DNA from: Rhabditophanes sp. KR3021 | Taxonomy: Eukaryota > Nematoda > Chromadorea > Rhabditida > Alloionematidae | Reading direction: 5' to 3' | Assembly: GCA_963281155.1 (NCBI GenBank) | Contig: CAUJLY010000001.1 | Coordinates: 7,936,001 to 8,000,000 of the forward strand | DNA: 64,000 bases | Shown: piece after piece, positions 33,487-41,833 of the stretch | How positions within the stretch are numbered: position 1 is the first letter of the stretch | Layout of the letters: the number at the start of each line of letters is the position of its first letter | Made by a program: the position numbers and the translations under genes | Notes under the pieces: generated by a model | The model's database searches: none | Seen by the model: the letters and a program-made list of their open reading frames with translations, nothing else | What the model was told of the DNA's origin: nothing

Positions 33487-34220
33487 ATGGTTGTCTTCAA
33501 AACATTACTGTTTCTATTTTTGATTCCTTTGACTGTGCAAGGTTTTATCTGCACTGGAGCCAGTAATTATATCATTAACAATGCAAATTATTCAGACATC
33601 TTAGAAGCTAAGGAGTGTGAACAGGACTTTTGTGTTATTCTTCATGGAGTTATCAAGTTTGGGAATGATTCCTTCCATGGAAGTTTTGTTGGATGTAAAA
33701 ATGAATTTGAAGAAATGATGGATGCTAATAATTTTATGCAATGGCAACATTACCTCGATGATATGAATACTTGCTCCAGCCCTAATGGTTTTCATTTATT
33801 GTTTGCTAATAATGATGACGGTTATTTGGGTGCCTTTACATTTAAATGCACTAGAAAGGGTGAGGATATTCACAAAATCAAAGCATACCACGCTAAACGA
33901 GGAAACGTTGAAATTGGACGTAAGTCTGGATTCCGTAACGGTAAGTGACATCGTCATAATTAAACTAAAATCACATTATTAAACGATACTTGGAAAATGT
34001 TAATATGTAATCTTTTCCAGAATCAACAAAGCACCTCGGAAATGAGTTAAACGATGATTCTGTACAAGTTTTACCAACTGACGATCCCATTCAATTTGTA
34101 GATGACGTTGATTATCAAAAAATAGAGGAAGTAAATGGGACAACAAAAGCTGTTCAAGTGTCGACAATACTTCATTGTGTCCTTATTCTATTAATATCTT
34201 TCAATTTTGTTTACTTATAA
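33487..34220 (+). CDS. Orphan secreted, probably GPI-anchored protein
   Basis: Exons 33487-33940 and 34021-34220, 217 residues from the ATG that begins MVVFKTLLFLFLIPLTVQG, a clear signal peptide. The open frame continues upstream but without a better start. Six cysteines (FICTG, KECEQDFC, GCKN, NTCSS, FKCTR) lie in the first 120 residues. An acidic linker leads to a hydrophobic C-terminus with no charged tail (ILHCVLILLISFNFVYL), as in GPI-anchor signals. The cysteine count and anchor recall Ly6-like proteins, but the spacing is not diagnostic. Confidence 0.65.
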
Positions 34221-34692
34221 ACTTTCACATGAAAAAAGGATTTATTTTTAATTGATATAAATATATATACATAAATATGATTCACGGGGAGATCTCTTCG
34301 TCACTACATCATTTTCTGGATTAATAAAACAAATATTTACTTGATTTATAAAAACAGAAAAACAATCTTGTACTTTAATAGGTCCCACCTTTTTAATCAA
34401 AACAATATGTATTCGTATCATTATGTTAATAGTAGTCATCAACAATAATTTATTTGAATAATGATTGTATTAGAAAACGAGAGAGAAGAGCATCAAACAA
34501 CGATGAATTTCTTTTTAAACTTTGAATGTTTTACAACAAAAAGGTTATATTTGATTAGTCATAGAGGGGGCTTTCTTTTCCTTTACACAATTGGAGGAAG
34601 GCTTTGGATATGATGTCAGGGGTTCAATAATAAATATTGCCTCCGATTTAGTATAAAATAAAAGATATTTCTGTTTCAACTATCATTCAACC
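34221..34692 (+). promoter_or_regulatory. Upstream region of transthyretin-like gene, TATA box
   Basis: TATAAAA at 34652-34658 lies 41 bp before the ATG. No other gene is seen in the spacer. Confidence 0.55.
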
Positions 34693-35249
34693 ATGTTTTT
34701 TAAGTTAGTACTACTCTTGTTAGTTGCGACAGTTGCCAAGGAATGTCTTGGTGCTGGCATCATTGGGCGAACGCAGTCAGCCGGGGCTAGAGGCAAATTT
34801 ACCTGCAATGGAAAACCTATTTCTGGAGTTTTAGTTAGTAAGTTTTGAAATTATTTTTGTTTTTCATTCTTTAAATTATCTATTCCTTTTTAACCTTATC
34901 CATTATAGAAATGTATGATGTTGATACATTTGATATTGACGACCTAGTTGCTTCCACAAAGTCAGACAATTCCGGATATTTCTCATTAAGCGGAAGTCAC
35001 AAAGAACTTACCACTTTAGACATTACTGTTAGTTCAAAAGATGCCCATTTTTAATTATCTCTTTAATTCCAGCTTAACATTTACCACAAATGTAACAGCC
35101 GCATCGGATTGTGCTCCAAAAAATTCAAGATCAACCTTCCGGACCGTTATGTATCAACTGGAACAACTGTCAAAAATTGGTATGAAGCTGGAACTCTCGA
35201 ATTAAGTGGAAATTTCCCAGGACAAAGCCATGATTGCATTCACAAATAA
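34693..35249 (+). CDS. Transthyretin-like secreted protein (TTR-52 family fold)
   Basis: Exons 34693-34837, 34909-35027 and 35073-35249, 146 residues. A signal peptide (FFKLVLLLLVATVAKECLG) is followed by the nematode transthyretin-like pattern: GIIGRTQSAGARGKFTCNGK, ISGVLVKMYDVDTFDIDDL, STKSDNSGYFSLSGSHKE, NIYHKC and FKINLPDRYVSTG. The four cysteines typical of the family are present in the conserved places. These proteins are extracellular and very numerous in nematodes; some bridge apoptotic cells to phagocytes, most are uncharacterised. Confidence 0.95.
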
Positions 35250-35899
35250 TCAACCACCAAACTACTTTAATTTTTGATTCTCTCCAATGTATTATTATTG
35301 CATTTTTGATTTTTAACAAATAAAAATATCTCTACGACTACTTTTATATTTTTGAGTATATTTCATATTTGATCACAATATGTTGTTCATTTTGTTTGAA
35401 TGAATCTGTTGTTAAGGGGAATAAAAATAGATATATTACATTTTTACGTGTCAGTGATTTGAGTACTTACGATAAATCAACAAAGAGCATTTCCCTTACT
35501 TGAATAATTATGTATATATGATTTATGTGTTTCAGTTACACCAACACATTTAATTCTGATAAGTTATAGTCAAGGAAAAATGACTTTTAAAATGAAATTG
35601 AAGGTCATTAAAAATGCAGTGTTATCATTTATAATCAGAAAAGGTTATTTACCGAGGTATCTACTAAAATCTATATAGATCATAAACGAAAATCTGATAT
35701 TTACCCACCAACCCAAAAGACCCATATAATTTACAAAGAAAGGTAACTTATTTGTTTAATATTATCAAAAAATAAATACAACTCCAACTGTTCAAAAATA
35801 ATCAACTGCCGTAAATCTTTCATTTTCAAGACATTTGATTGGCGATAGATTATATATAAACAAAGATAAAATAAGAAGATACTTGATTAATTTGCAGGA
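35250..35899 (+). promoter_or_regulatory. Intergenic with TATA box for small peptide gene
   Basis: TATATAAA at 35853-35860 lies 40-47 bp before the ATG at 35900. An aatttgcag acceptor directly before the ATG could be chance given the TATA box. No further gene is seen. Confidence 0.45.
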
Positions 35900-36085
35900 A
35901 TGAAGATGTTAGTGTCTTACATTTTGACGCTTTTAAGTATGTTTTGTCTATTCAAGTCAATGGAGGGAGACACAAATAGTTTAAGGGAAGCATTAACTCA
36001 CTTATTGCAAGATGAAAAGAGTTTGGTTGAAGTTGTGGATCACTTGAAAAAGGGTAATGGTATCAACAAAATTGCTGACTTCTAA
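35900..36085 (+). CDS. Small secreted peptide, 61 residues
   Basis: Single exon. The signal peptide (MLVSYILTLLSMFCLFKSME) is followed by a mature part of about 38 residues without cysteines, with an amphipathic helical look (LREALTHLLQDEKSLVEVV). A well-placed TATA box supports expression. There are no dibasic processing sites flanking an amidation glycine, so it is not an obvious neuropeptide. I do not recognise it. Confidence 0.55.
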   Translation: MKMLVSYILTLLSMFCLFKSMEGDTNSLREALTHLLQDEKSLVEVVDHLKKGNGINKIADF

Positions 36086-36146
36086 ATAAGAATAATCATT
36101 TATATCATATTTGTTGACTAATCATTTTACCAGTTTACAATGCCAA

Positions 36147-36196
36147 ATACCATTTTACAGCTTGTATGCTTGTAAAAGGCCATTGTAAAATGGTAT
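36147..36196 (+). repeat. Perfect 13-bp inverted repeat (hairpin) downstream of small peptide gene
   Basis: Arms ATACCATTTTACA (36147-36159) and TGTAAAATGGTAT (36184-36196) enclose a 24-nt loop. The flanking tttacaatgcc (from 36134) can also pair with ggccattgtaaa, so two alternative foldbacks overlap. It falls between the stop of the 61-residue gene and the TATA-like box of the next gene. Confidence 0.6.
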
Positions 36197-36261
36197 CAAC
36201 ATTCATATTTAAATAAATTTTTTTTCACAATAAATATGCATTCAGTGAATCGAAAAAAATA

Positions 36262-37017
36262 ATGAAATTGTTAATTTTACTTACTTTGGCTTCTTTGACA
36301 TCTGCTCATTTTTATCCTAGTTCTTTTAATCCTTTTGGATATAGAAGACCTTTTTATCCAGGGTATAATAACTATGCTAGTGGTATTAATCAAGGTCCAG
36401 GCTTTTTCCAATCTGGAGTTGCTAATGGGTATAATGGATTTAATAGATTTGCTAGTGGAAGCAATGGAAGAGGTGGTCAATTCCAATCCAGTTCTGCTTT
36501 TAGCAGTCCATTTAATGGATATGCTAGGGGATCAAATTACGGCCCCGGTTTCGGATACAATCCAATTTCACAATATGGATCTGCTTACTCTCCATACGGA
36601 GGCCTTGCATCTGGATCAAATTGGTTTGACAAGAAAAAGTTCCTCGAACTTGAATTAGAAGCCAACAGACCAGCCGTAGAAGAAGTAATGAAAATCGTGG
36701 GCAAAGCAATTCCTAGACTAATGAAATTAATTAGCAAATTAGCTCCTGAATCAGTTGACAAAGAATTTTATGAAAGTCTCGACAAATTAAGCAACCTTAA
36801 CTTTGAAGAAACTTCTGACAAGCCAATGAAAATTCACATCACTCAAGACAAACTAGAGTTAATTAATAGTGAATTAAGAAAAATTATCAATGGCTTTATC
36901 AAGTCTCCACTTGCTCTTAAAGTCAAACTAACTGGAGCTGATGAGGCTGTTTCTGAGCCAGCTACAACTGTAGAAGCCGCTCCTGTTGTACCACAAACTG
37001 AAAATACTTCCTTCTAA
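36262..37017 (+). CDS. Secreted Gly/Tyr/Asn-rich protein with shared C-terminal module (cluster member 1)
   Basis: Intronless, 251 residues. The signal peptide is MKLLILLTLASLTSA. Residues about 20-122 are a degenerate G/Y/F/N/S-rich repeat: YASGINQGPGF, FASGSNGRGGQF, YARGSNYGPGF, LASGSNWF. Residues about 127-228 form a helical module (VMKIVGKAIPRLMKLISKL, then MKIHITQDKLELINSELRK, then VKLTGAD) that aligns with the next gene and with the fourth cluster member. The end is Glu/Ala/Thr-rich. A TATTTAAATA box sits about 50 bp upstream. The repeat half looks like a structural or adhesive secreted protein; this is inference. No known family recognised. Confidence 0.7.
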   Translation: MKLLILLTLASLTSAHFYPSSFNPFGYRRPFYPGYNNYASGINQGPGFFQSGVANGYNGFNRFASGSNGRGGQFQSSSAFSSPFNGYARGSNYGPGFGYNPISQYGSAYSPYGGLASGSNWFDKKKFLELELEANRPAVEEVMKIVGKAIPRLMKLISKLAPESVDKEFYESLDKLSNLNFEETSDKPMKIHITQDKLELINSELRKIINGFIKSPLALKVKLTGADEAVSEPATTVEAAPVVPQTENTSF

Positions 37018-37293
37018 TTTTTTTTGATTAATCATATTTTGTGGATGTTTAAGCAATAAAAATTATATCATTTAAAGGAAAAAGACTTTGTAAGCATTAA
37101 TATTTATTGCACATTTATTAAGGTTAATTAAAAATTGTTTTGGTAGACCTAATTAAAGGTAATCAGTAGCTACAATGACAATTAAAAATATTAATTGCCA
37201 AAGTTAATGAGTTCTTTGTTTTTGTTGATTAATAAAAGAGAGTATTTAAAGGGTTGTAAAAGTTTTGTAAGGCATATTACTAATTATCCAATC

Positions 37294-37818
37294 ATGAAAT
37301 ATACAGTCTTAGCCAGTTTGGTACTCGTCCTTGTTTCAGTTGCTGCTGGACAGAGAAGAGCTCGTTTCGAAGAGTTGTCTCATGCCTTTGAGAATATTGC
37401 CGATCAAAGAAATTTCAATGAACAAAGCTACGAGGAGTTGAAGAATCGTTATTTTGCTCTTTTGTCTGAATCTAAGAACGATTATGTTGGCAACAGAGCT
37501 TTCAATGAAGATATGTACATGAGAAACTTCATGACATTGGATGTTTCTGCGGATGAAGCTTCCACTAAGACATTAGTGAAAATTGTCGGAGAAACAATCC
37601 CTCGAATCTTCAAGTTAATCCAAAAATTAATGCCAGAAACGCCCGATGACCGTCGCCTCTACGAAAACGTCATCCTCCCCACCAAGAACTTCGCCGAAGG
37701 CTGGCAATTGCACCTGTCCCAAGATCAACTCACCATGATCACCAAAGAATTGTTTGCAGTCCTCGACAAAATCACCAAAGCCCCCATCAAAGCCGAAATC
37801 AAACTTACCGGCTACTAA
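37294..37818 (+). CDS. Secreted protein with shared C-terminal module (cluster member 2)
   Basis: Intronless, 174 residues from the ATG at 37294; the frame is open further upstream but this ATG gives a signal peptide (YTVLASLVLVLVSVAAGQ). There is no glycine repeat; the N-terminal third is charged and helical (RARFEELSHAFENIADQR). The module follows: LVKIVGETIPRIFKLIQKL, PETPDD, WQLHLSQDQLTMITKEL, IKAEIKLTG. About 40% of positions match cluster member 1 by eye. A TATTTAAA box lies about 45-50 bp upstream. Codon use becomes much richer in C-ending codons in the second half of the gene. Confidence 0.7.
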   Translation: MKYTVLASLVLVLVSVAAGQRRARFEELSHAFENIADQRNFNEQSYEELKNRYFALLSESKNDYVGNRAFNEDMYMRNFMTLDVSADEASTKTLVKIVGETIPRIFKLIQKLMPETPDDRRLYENVILPTKNFAEGWQLHLSQDQLTMITKELFAVLDKITKAPIKAEIKLTGY

Positions 37819-38409
37819 AAAGATTGATTTACTATTTTATAAATGTTGCCAAACAAAAATAAAATTAACAACTCTTTACTTAATTTTGTTATATTTTATG
37901 ATTAAATAAGTAATAGAAATATAAAGTTTGTCAAATATATAATGACATGATAAATAACAAGCTTTGTTTTTTTCTATTAAATTTATTTGTCTTTGTTATC
38001 ATGGGAAAGGTAGTTGGTGGAGTTGTAAATATCTCCGGTTAGTTTTTATTATTTTGATGCTTACTTCGTCTGAAGAATAAGGAAGTTATGGTTGTTACTT
38101 ATTAAGAATAAGGTATTACAATGGTGTTGCAGTAAATTAAAATAATCAAAAATGTTATTGTTCTTTAAAAAGTGAAAACCGAGAAACAACATTTCGTTAT
38201 AATTGGTCACAATTTACGATGATTCGTCATATTCAGTAAATTTGATCCAAAACTGTGCAATATTCTGTTTGTTGCTTTATTTTTGAAAAAACATTACGTA
38301 TTTAAAATTAAATTTGTTTATTACAACCTATTATATAATTGTACATTTTTAAAGCCACCAATAAAGATGTTTCCATAAAAGAGTCTTTTGCCGGAGTAAA
38401 AAACCAAAC
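37819..38409. other. Intergenic within secreted-protein cluster
   Basis: AT-rich; AATAAA (37858) follows member 2. Nothing else was recognised. Confidence 0.4.
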
Positions 38410-38706
38410 ATGAAAACATTTATATATATTTTACCTTTCCTAATTTTAATTATTCAAACTGAGTCATCTCTTTACATTTCCCAAACTTTGACACCAAAAA
38501 AGTACCAAGAAGGTGGAATGACATTCGTTTTGACACAAGACCAACTACGTGCAATAAATAATGAGATTCATGAGATCCTGGAAAAGCTTCTCAAAGCAAA
38601 CGTAAATGTAGACGTCACCTGTCGTGAAGGAGAAATCGGACTAAAAGGGCAACGAACTCTTACTCAAAAACCAATAGGTTTATTGGGTTCTTTGTTCGGG
38701 AAATAA
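38410..38706 (+). CDS. Short secreted protein with half of the shared module (cluster member 3)
   Basis: Intronless, 98 residues. A signal peptide (KTFIYILPFLILIIQTES) is followed by only the second half of the shared module: MTFVLTQDQLRAINNEIHEI, LEKLLKANVNVDVTC. The first half (the KIVG...IP helix) is missing. The C-terminus is a new basic tail (GLKGQRTLTQKPIGLLG). It may be a truncated duplicate that stays open, or a shortened functional paralogue. Confidence 0.6.
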   Translation: MKTFIYILPFLILIIQTESSLYISQTLTPKKYQEGGMTFVLTQDQLRAINNEIHEILEKLLKANVNVDVTCREGEIGLKGQRTLTQKPIGLLGSLFGK

Positions 38707-39140
38707 GGAATTGGAAAGCCCAAGGAATTGTCAACCTTCAACTTTGAATAAAAAGATTAGTTCGTAGTAAGATTCAGCTTTCTTTTAAATTATTGTTAGT
38801 TTGTAGTAAAACACCTTGGTGCATTTGATTCTTTTGAACAAATAAATGTAATTAAATACAAACTACTGAATAAATTGGTGGGTTAATGAGTATTATGTGT
38901 AGTCTGGTCAGACTATTACGTGTAGATGCACTTATTGCTGCAGAATGTGTTTCCCCGTCAATGTACAGACTACTTCGCAACACAATGAAATTTACTTTTT
39001 TAGAAGTAAATGATTTATGAACCAACGGTAAATAGAAAATAAATTGTAAATCAAAGTTATTGAGTATTTGTTTTGGTTTATGATTGTTGTTTATAAGGAG
39101 GAAGTGGAGGTGATTAATGCATATTATTTTTTGGTGAGTT
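38707..39140. other. Intergenic within secreted-protein cluster
   Basis: A TTATAAGG box at 39091-39098 lies about 45 bp before member 4. Nothing else was recognised. Confidence 0.4.
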
Positions 39141-39971
39141 ATGAAGTTTTTTACAATTTTGACGCTTTTCTTTGGTTTGATTGGGGTTAGTTTGGGGGCA
39201 GATGGTGAGGCGGGACCGGTATCGGAAACACAAGTTAATACAGCTTCTTCTTTGCCTGTTAATGCGCCTGTTTTTCAAAAGCCAGGAGTTAAGGTTGAGC
39301 AAATTAAAGATACCACTAAGGACAAAGAAGACAGGAAAAAGGCTAAGGAAGAGAAAAGAAGCGCTAGAGTTGAGGATAATGCAGAACTAAAGGAAGGTAA
39401 GAAAGAACGACAAGAAGATAAAAAAGAAAGATGTAAAGAAAAGAAGGAACATAAGGAAAAGAAATGTGATAAATTGGACAAAGAAAACAAGAAGTGCGAC
39501 AAAAAAGGACCTCATTCGCATGATCAACCAACGGACACAAAAAAGGATGAAAGTTCTGGAGATCCATTAAAATCACGTTTCTTTGCCGAAAAGGCCAAAA
39601 ACAAAACAGCATGCACTCTCGATCATAAAGTAACTGCAAAAAATGAGGCTTCCGTTAAACAAAAAAACTTCCTCTCTGTTGATTTAAATGTGAATCAAGC
39701 AGCAATTGACGAAATATTCAAAATTGTTACTTCCTCAATCAAACCAGTCCTAGGAGCCATCAAAACACTCTTCCCCTCACGCAAATTTTTCGAGGAATCA
39801 AACGACTTTACGGATGCAGAGATCATTCAAAAACGATTCGGCGACTTCGCTATTAACCTCAGTCAAAAACAACTAATCGAACTGTACATGATAGTGACAG
39901 GAATTTGCGAAAAAGTACTAAAGGCAGATTTCAATTTGAGTATCTCCCTTAATGGGCAAAAACTTGGTTAA
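39141..39971 (+). CDS. Secreted Lys/Glu-rich protein with shared C-terminal module (cluster member 4)
   Basis: Intronless, 276 residues. Signal peptide KFFTILTLFFGLIGVSLGA. Residues about 55-135 are a highly charged Lys/Glu/Asp run with several isolated cysteines (KKERCKEKKEHKEKKCDKL), followed by a His/Asp/Ser-rich linker. The shared module closes the protein: LSVDLNVNQAAIDEIFKIV, SIKPVLGAIKTLFP, FAINLSQKQLIELYMIVTG, LKADFNLSISLNG. The charged middle replaces the glycine repeat of member 1 at the same place, so the N-terminal half has been exchanged or has evolved independently while the module stayed. Function unknown. Confidence 0.7.
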   Translation: MKFFTILTLFFGLIGVSLGADGEAGPVSETQVNTASSLPVNAPVFQKPGVKVEQIKDTTKDKEDRKKAKEEKRSARVEDNAELKEGKKERQEDKKERCKEKKEHKEKKCDKLDKENKKCDKKGPHSHDQPTDTKKDESSGDPLKSRFFAEKAKNKTACTLDHKVTAKNEASVKQKNFLSVDLNVNQAAIDEIFKIVTSSIKPVLGAIKTLFPSRKFFEESNDFTDAEIIQKRFGDFAINLSQKQLIELYMIVTGICEKVLKADFNLSISLNGQKLG

Positions 39972-40951
39972 AAATTCCCCAAAAAGAATGGGTTGTTGAC
40001 AATTATAACTACAAAAAGATCTTTTTGCCAACCAAATACATTTGTGCATTCAATTCTGATTACCGAATTCAGTAAAAATAATCATATAAACAACTTTCGA
40101 CACATCAATATATTCATTTATAGAATTAGATTGTTTGCATAAAAGTTAATTAGTCATTTTGTGAATGAAGTTTATTCTTCCACAAATTATGTATTGTGTT
40201 TAAATTTAGTCACAAATAGGTTTTGTCAGGAGGTTTTGATTAGTGTAAAATTTTTGAGCAAAACTATAAATATGCAACAACCTTGAACCGAAAAATATAA
40301 GTTATTTATTTAGATATACCTGATGATAAGGTGAATCTTGTTAAGGAACATTTTGATTATACTCTCGTTCTGCTTAAGATGAATACAACACGTGCAGGGT
40401 AACTAACATGTTTGGGGTATTATACCAGTTTTCGGTTAATTTAAAAAAGTATTGCATTTGAAGCAACTTTTCTGTTTTGGTATTCGTCAATGGAAAAGTA
40501 GTTTGAACCTGATGCAACTTTTCTTTTTGATTTTTAACTCAATTTGAACTGCTACCTTAGTCAATTTCTTGCTATTTTAACCATTTTTTCTACCCTAATC
40601 ATTTGATATGTTAAGAAATTGTGACTTTTATGTAATTTATTTATCAATACCACACAAAACGAGTTTGTTCCACCGCCAAAAGTACATTTCAATTGCCCAA
40701 CTAAACAAAACTCTGTCTTCCACTTGATTATGAAATAAAACTTTTTATTTGTAAAAAGAACATTTTTAATACATATTATACAACAGTTAAAAAATACTAT
40801 AAAAATTTGTGAAAGTAAGATAATAAAAAGAGTATATGCACTACTTAAAGAAACAACACTGCACAAGAGAACTTAATGATTTGTATCCTAAACTTAATCT
40901 AATATTAAGTAGAGGAAGTACTTTTAATACGAGACAATTTGTTAAATAGGT
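39972..40951. other. Convergent intergenic region, no gene seen
   Basis: AT-rich. The minus-strand frame at 40561-40866 is hydrophobic but unsupported by splice context or family signal. Confidence 0.45.
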
Positions 40952-41833
40952 TTAGAGAGTTTCCTGCAGCTGATGAATATTGCCAATGATTAAATCATAC
41001 ATTAATTCTTTTGTTTGATGAACGATTGAGAAGTGTGAATTGGAGTTGCGGGCAAAGTTTTGTTCAGCAAATCTGAGAGTCGAGCAGGCATGCCCACAGC
41101 AATTTTGCCCTACTAGACCATCTTCTTTAGAGTAGATGCTAAAGGTATGTCTGCCTTCAAATCTGGCCGGTTGGCTGTTTAATTCTTTTAGATATTCAGA
41201 CTGGCAATGCATTCCATTAACAAGATTGCAAGCGAAATTGCTTCCATACATAGTTGAACATCCTTCAAATCCATATGCAACTCCAGCTACAGCGATATAA
41301 GTATGAACGTAGTTTGTTAGAGGAATTCCGATTTGCTCTCCGGTGTCAACGCAACGTCCCCCAAGAATAGCCTTTCGGGTTATTGCGCAACCCATCGAGT
41401 ATCCGATGACGTCGATCGTTGAATTTGCATAGTTGATGATTGCTTCGATGGTACGACGGACGATTTTGACGTCTTCGCAATACATGGGCTTGTTTAGTAG
41501 GGCTGTTCGGCCACCATCCCCGAATGTGGTGGCATAAAGCTCGCCTTTTTGATACCCACGGTCCATGAATAGTTGGCGGTGTTGTTTGAAGATGCCGGCT
41601 CTCAGCATTGTACCGTGGACGAAGAGGACTGGCCGACGGCGAATGACTTCATCTGGAGATGCTTTGCCACCGAATGATCCCAGCTCATATGAACCCATAT
41701 CAATTCTTTCAATTGATTTCAAGAAATTACGGCCATATTTGGTACGAACAAAGTCTTGGAAATCGGGAGAAAACTCAGCTGATGCCAAGACAAAAAAAGT
41801 AACAGCCAAGACAATTGTATTTAGTAGTAACAT
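40952..41833 (-). CDS. Secreted lipase, nematode lipase class 2 (LIPS) type
   Basis: Single exon, 293 residues, full length for the family. A signal peptide (MLLLNTIVLAVTFFVLASA) is followed by an alpha/beta-hydrolase core. The oxyanion segment is RPVLFVHGT, the nucleophile elbow GYSMG has Ser at residue 146, and the context ITRKAILGGRCVDTG is typical of C. elegans LIPS proteins. Candidate acid and base are Asp 238 (KEDGLVG) and His 267 (NSHFSIVHQT). Cysteines are plentiful (GQNCCGHAC), as in the secreted members. Predicted to hydrolyse acylglycerols, probably in gut lumen or pseudocoelom. Many paralogues exist, so no number is assigned. Confidence 0.92.
   Translation of the reverse strand: MLLLNTIVLAVTFFVLASAEFSPDFQDFVRTKYGRNFLKSIERIDMGSYELGSFGGKASPDEVIRRRPVLFVHGTMLRAGIFKQHRQLFMDRGYQKGELYATTFGDGGRTALLNKPMYCEDVKIVRRTIEAIINYANSTIDVIGYSMGCAITRKAILGGRCVDTGEQIGIPLTNYVHTYIAVAGVAYGFEGCSTMYGSNFACNLVNGMHCQSEYLKELNSQPARFEGRHTFSIYSKEDGLVGQNCCGHACSTLRFAEQNFARNSNSHFSIVHQTKELMYDLIIGNIHQLQETL

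Noticed and set aside
39275..39639. Antisense Ser/Leu/Phe-rich frames across cluster member 4
   Set aside because: They are the complement of a Lys/Glu-rich coding run and have no start context or signal.
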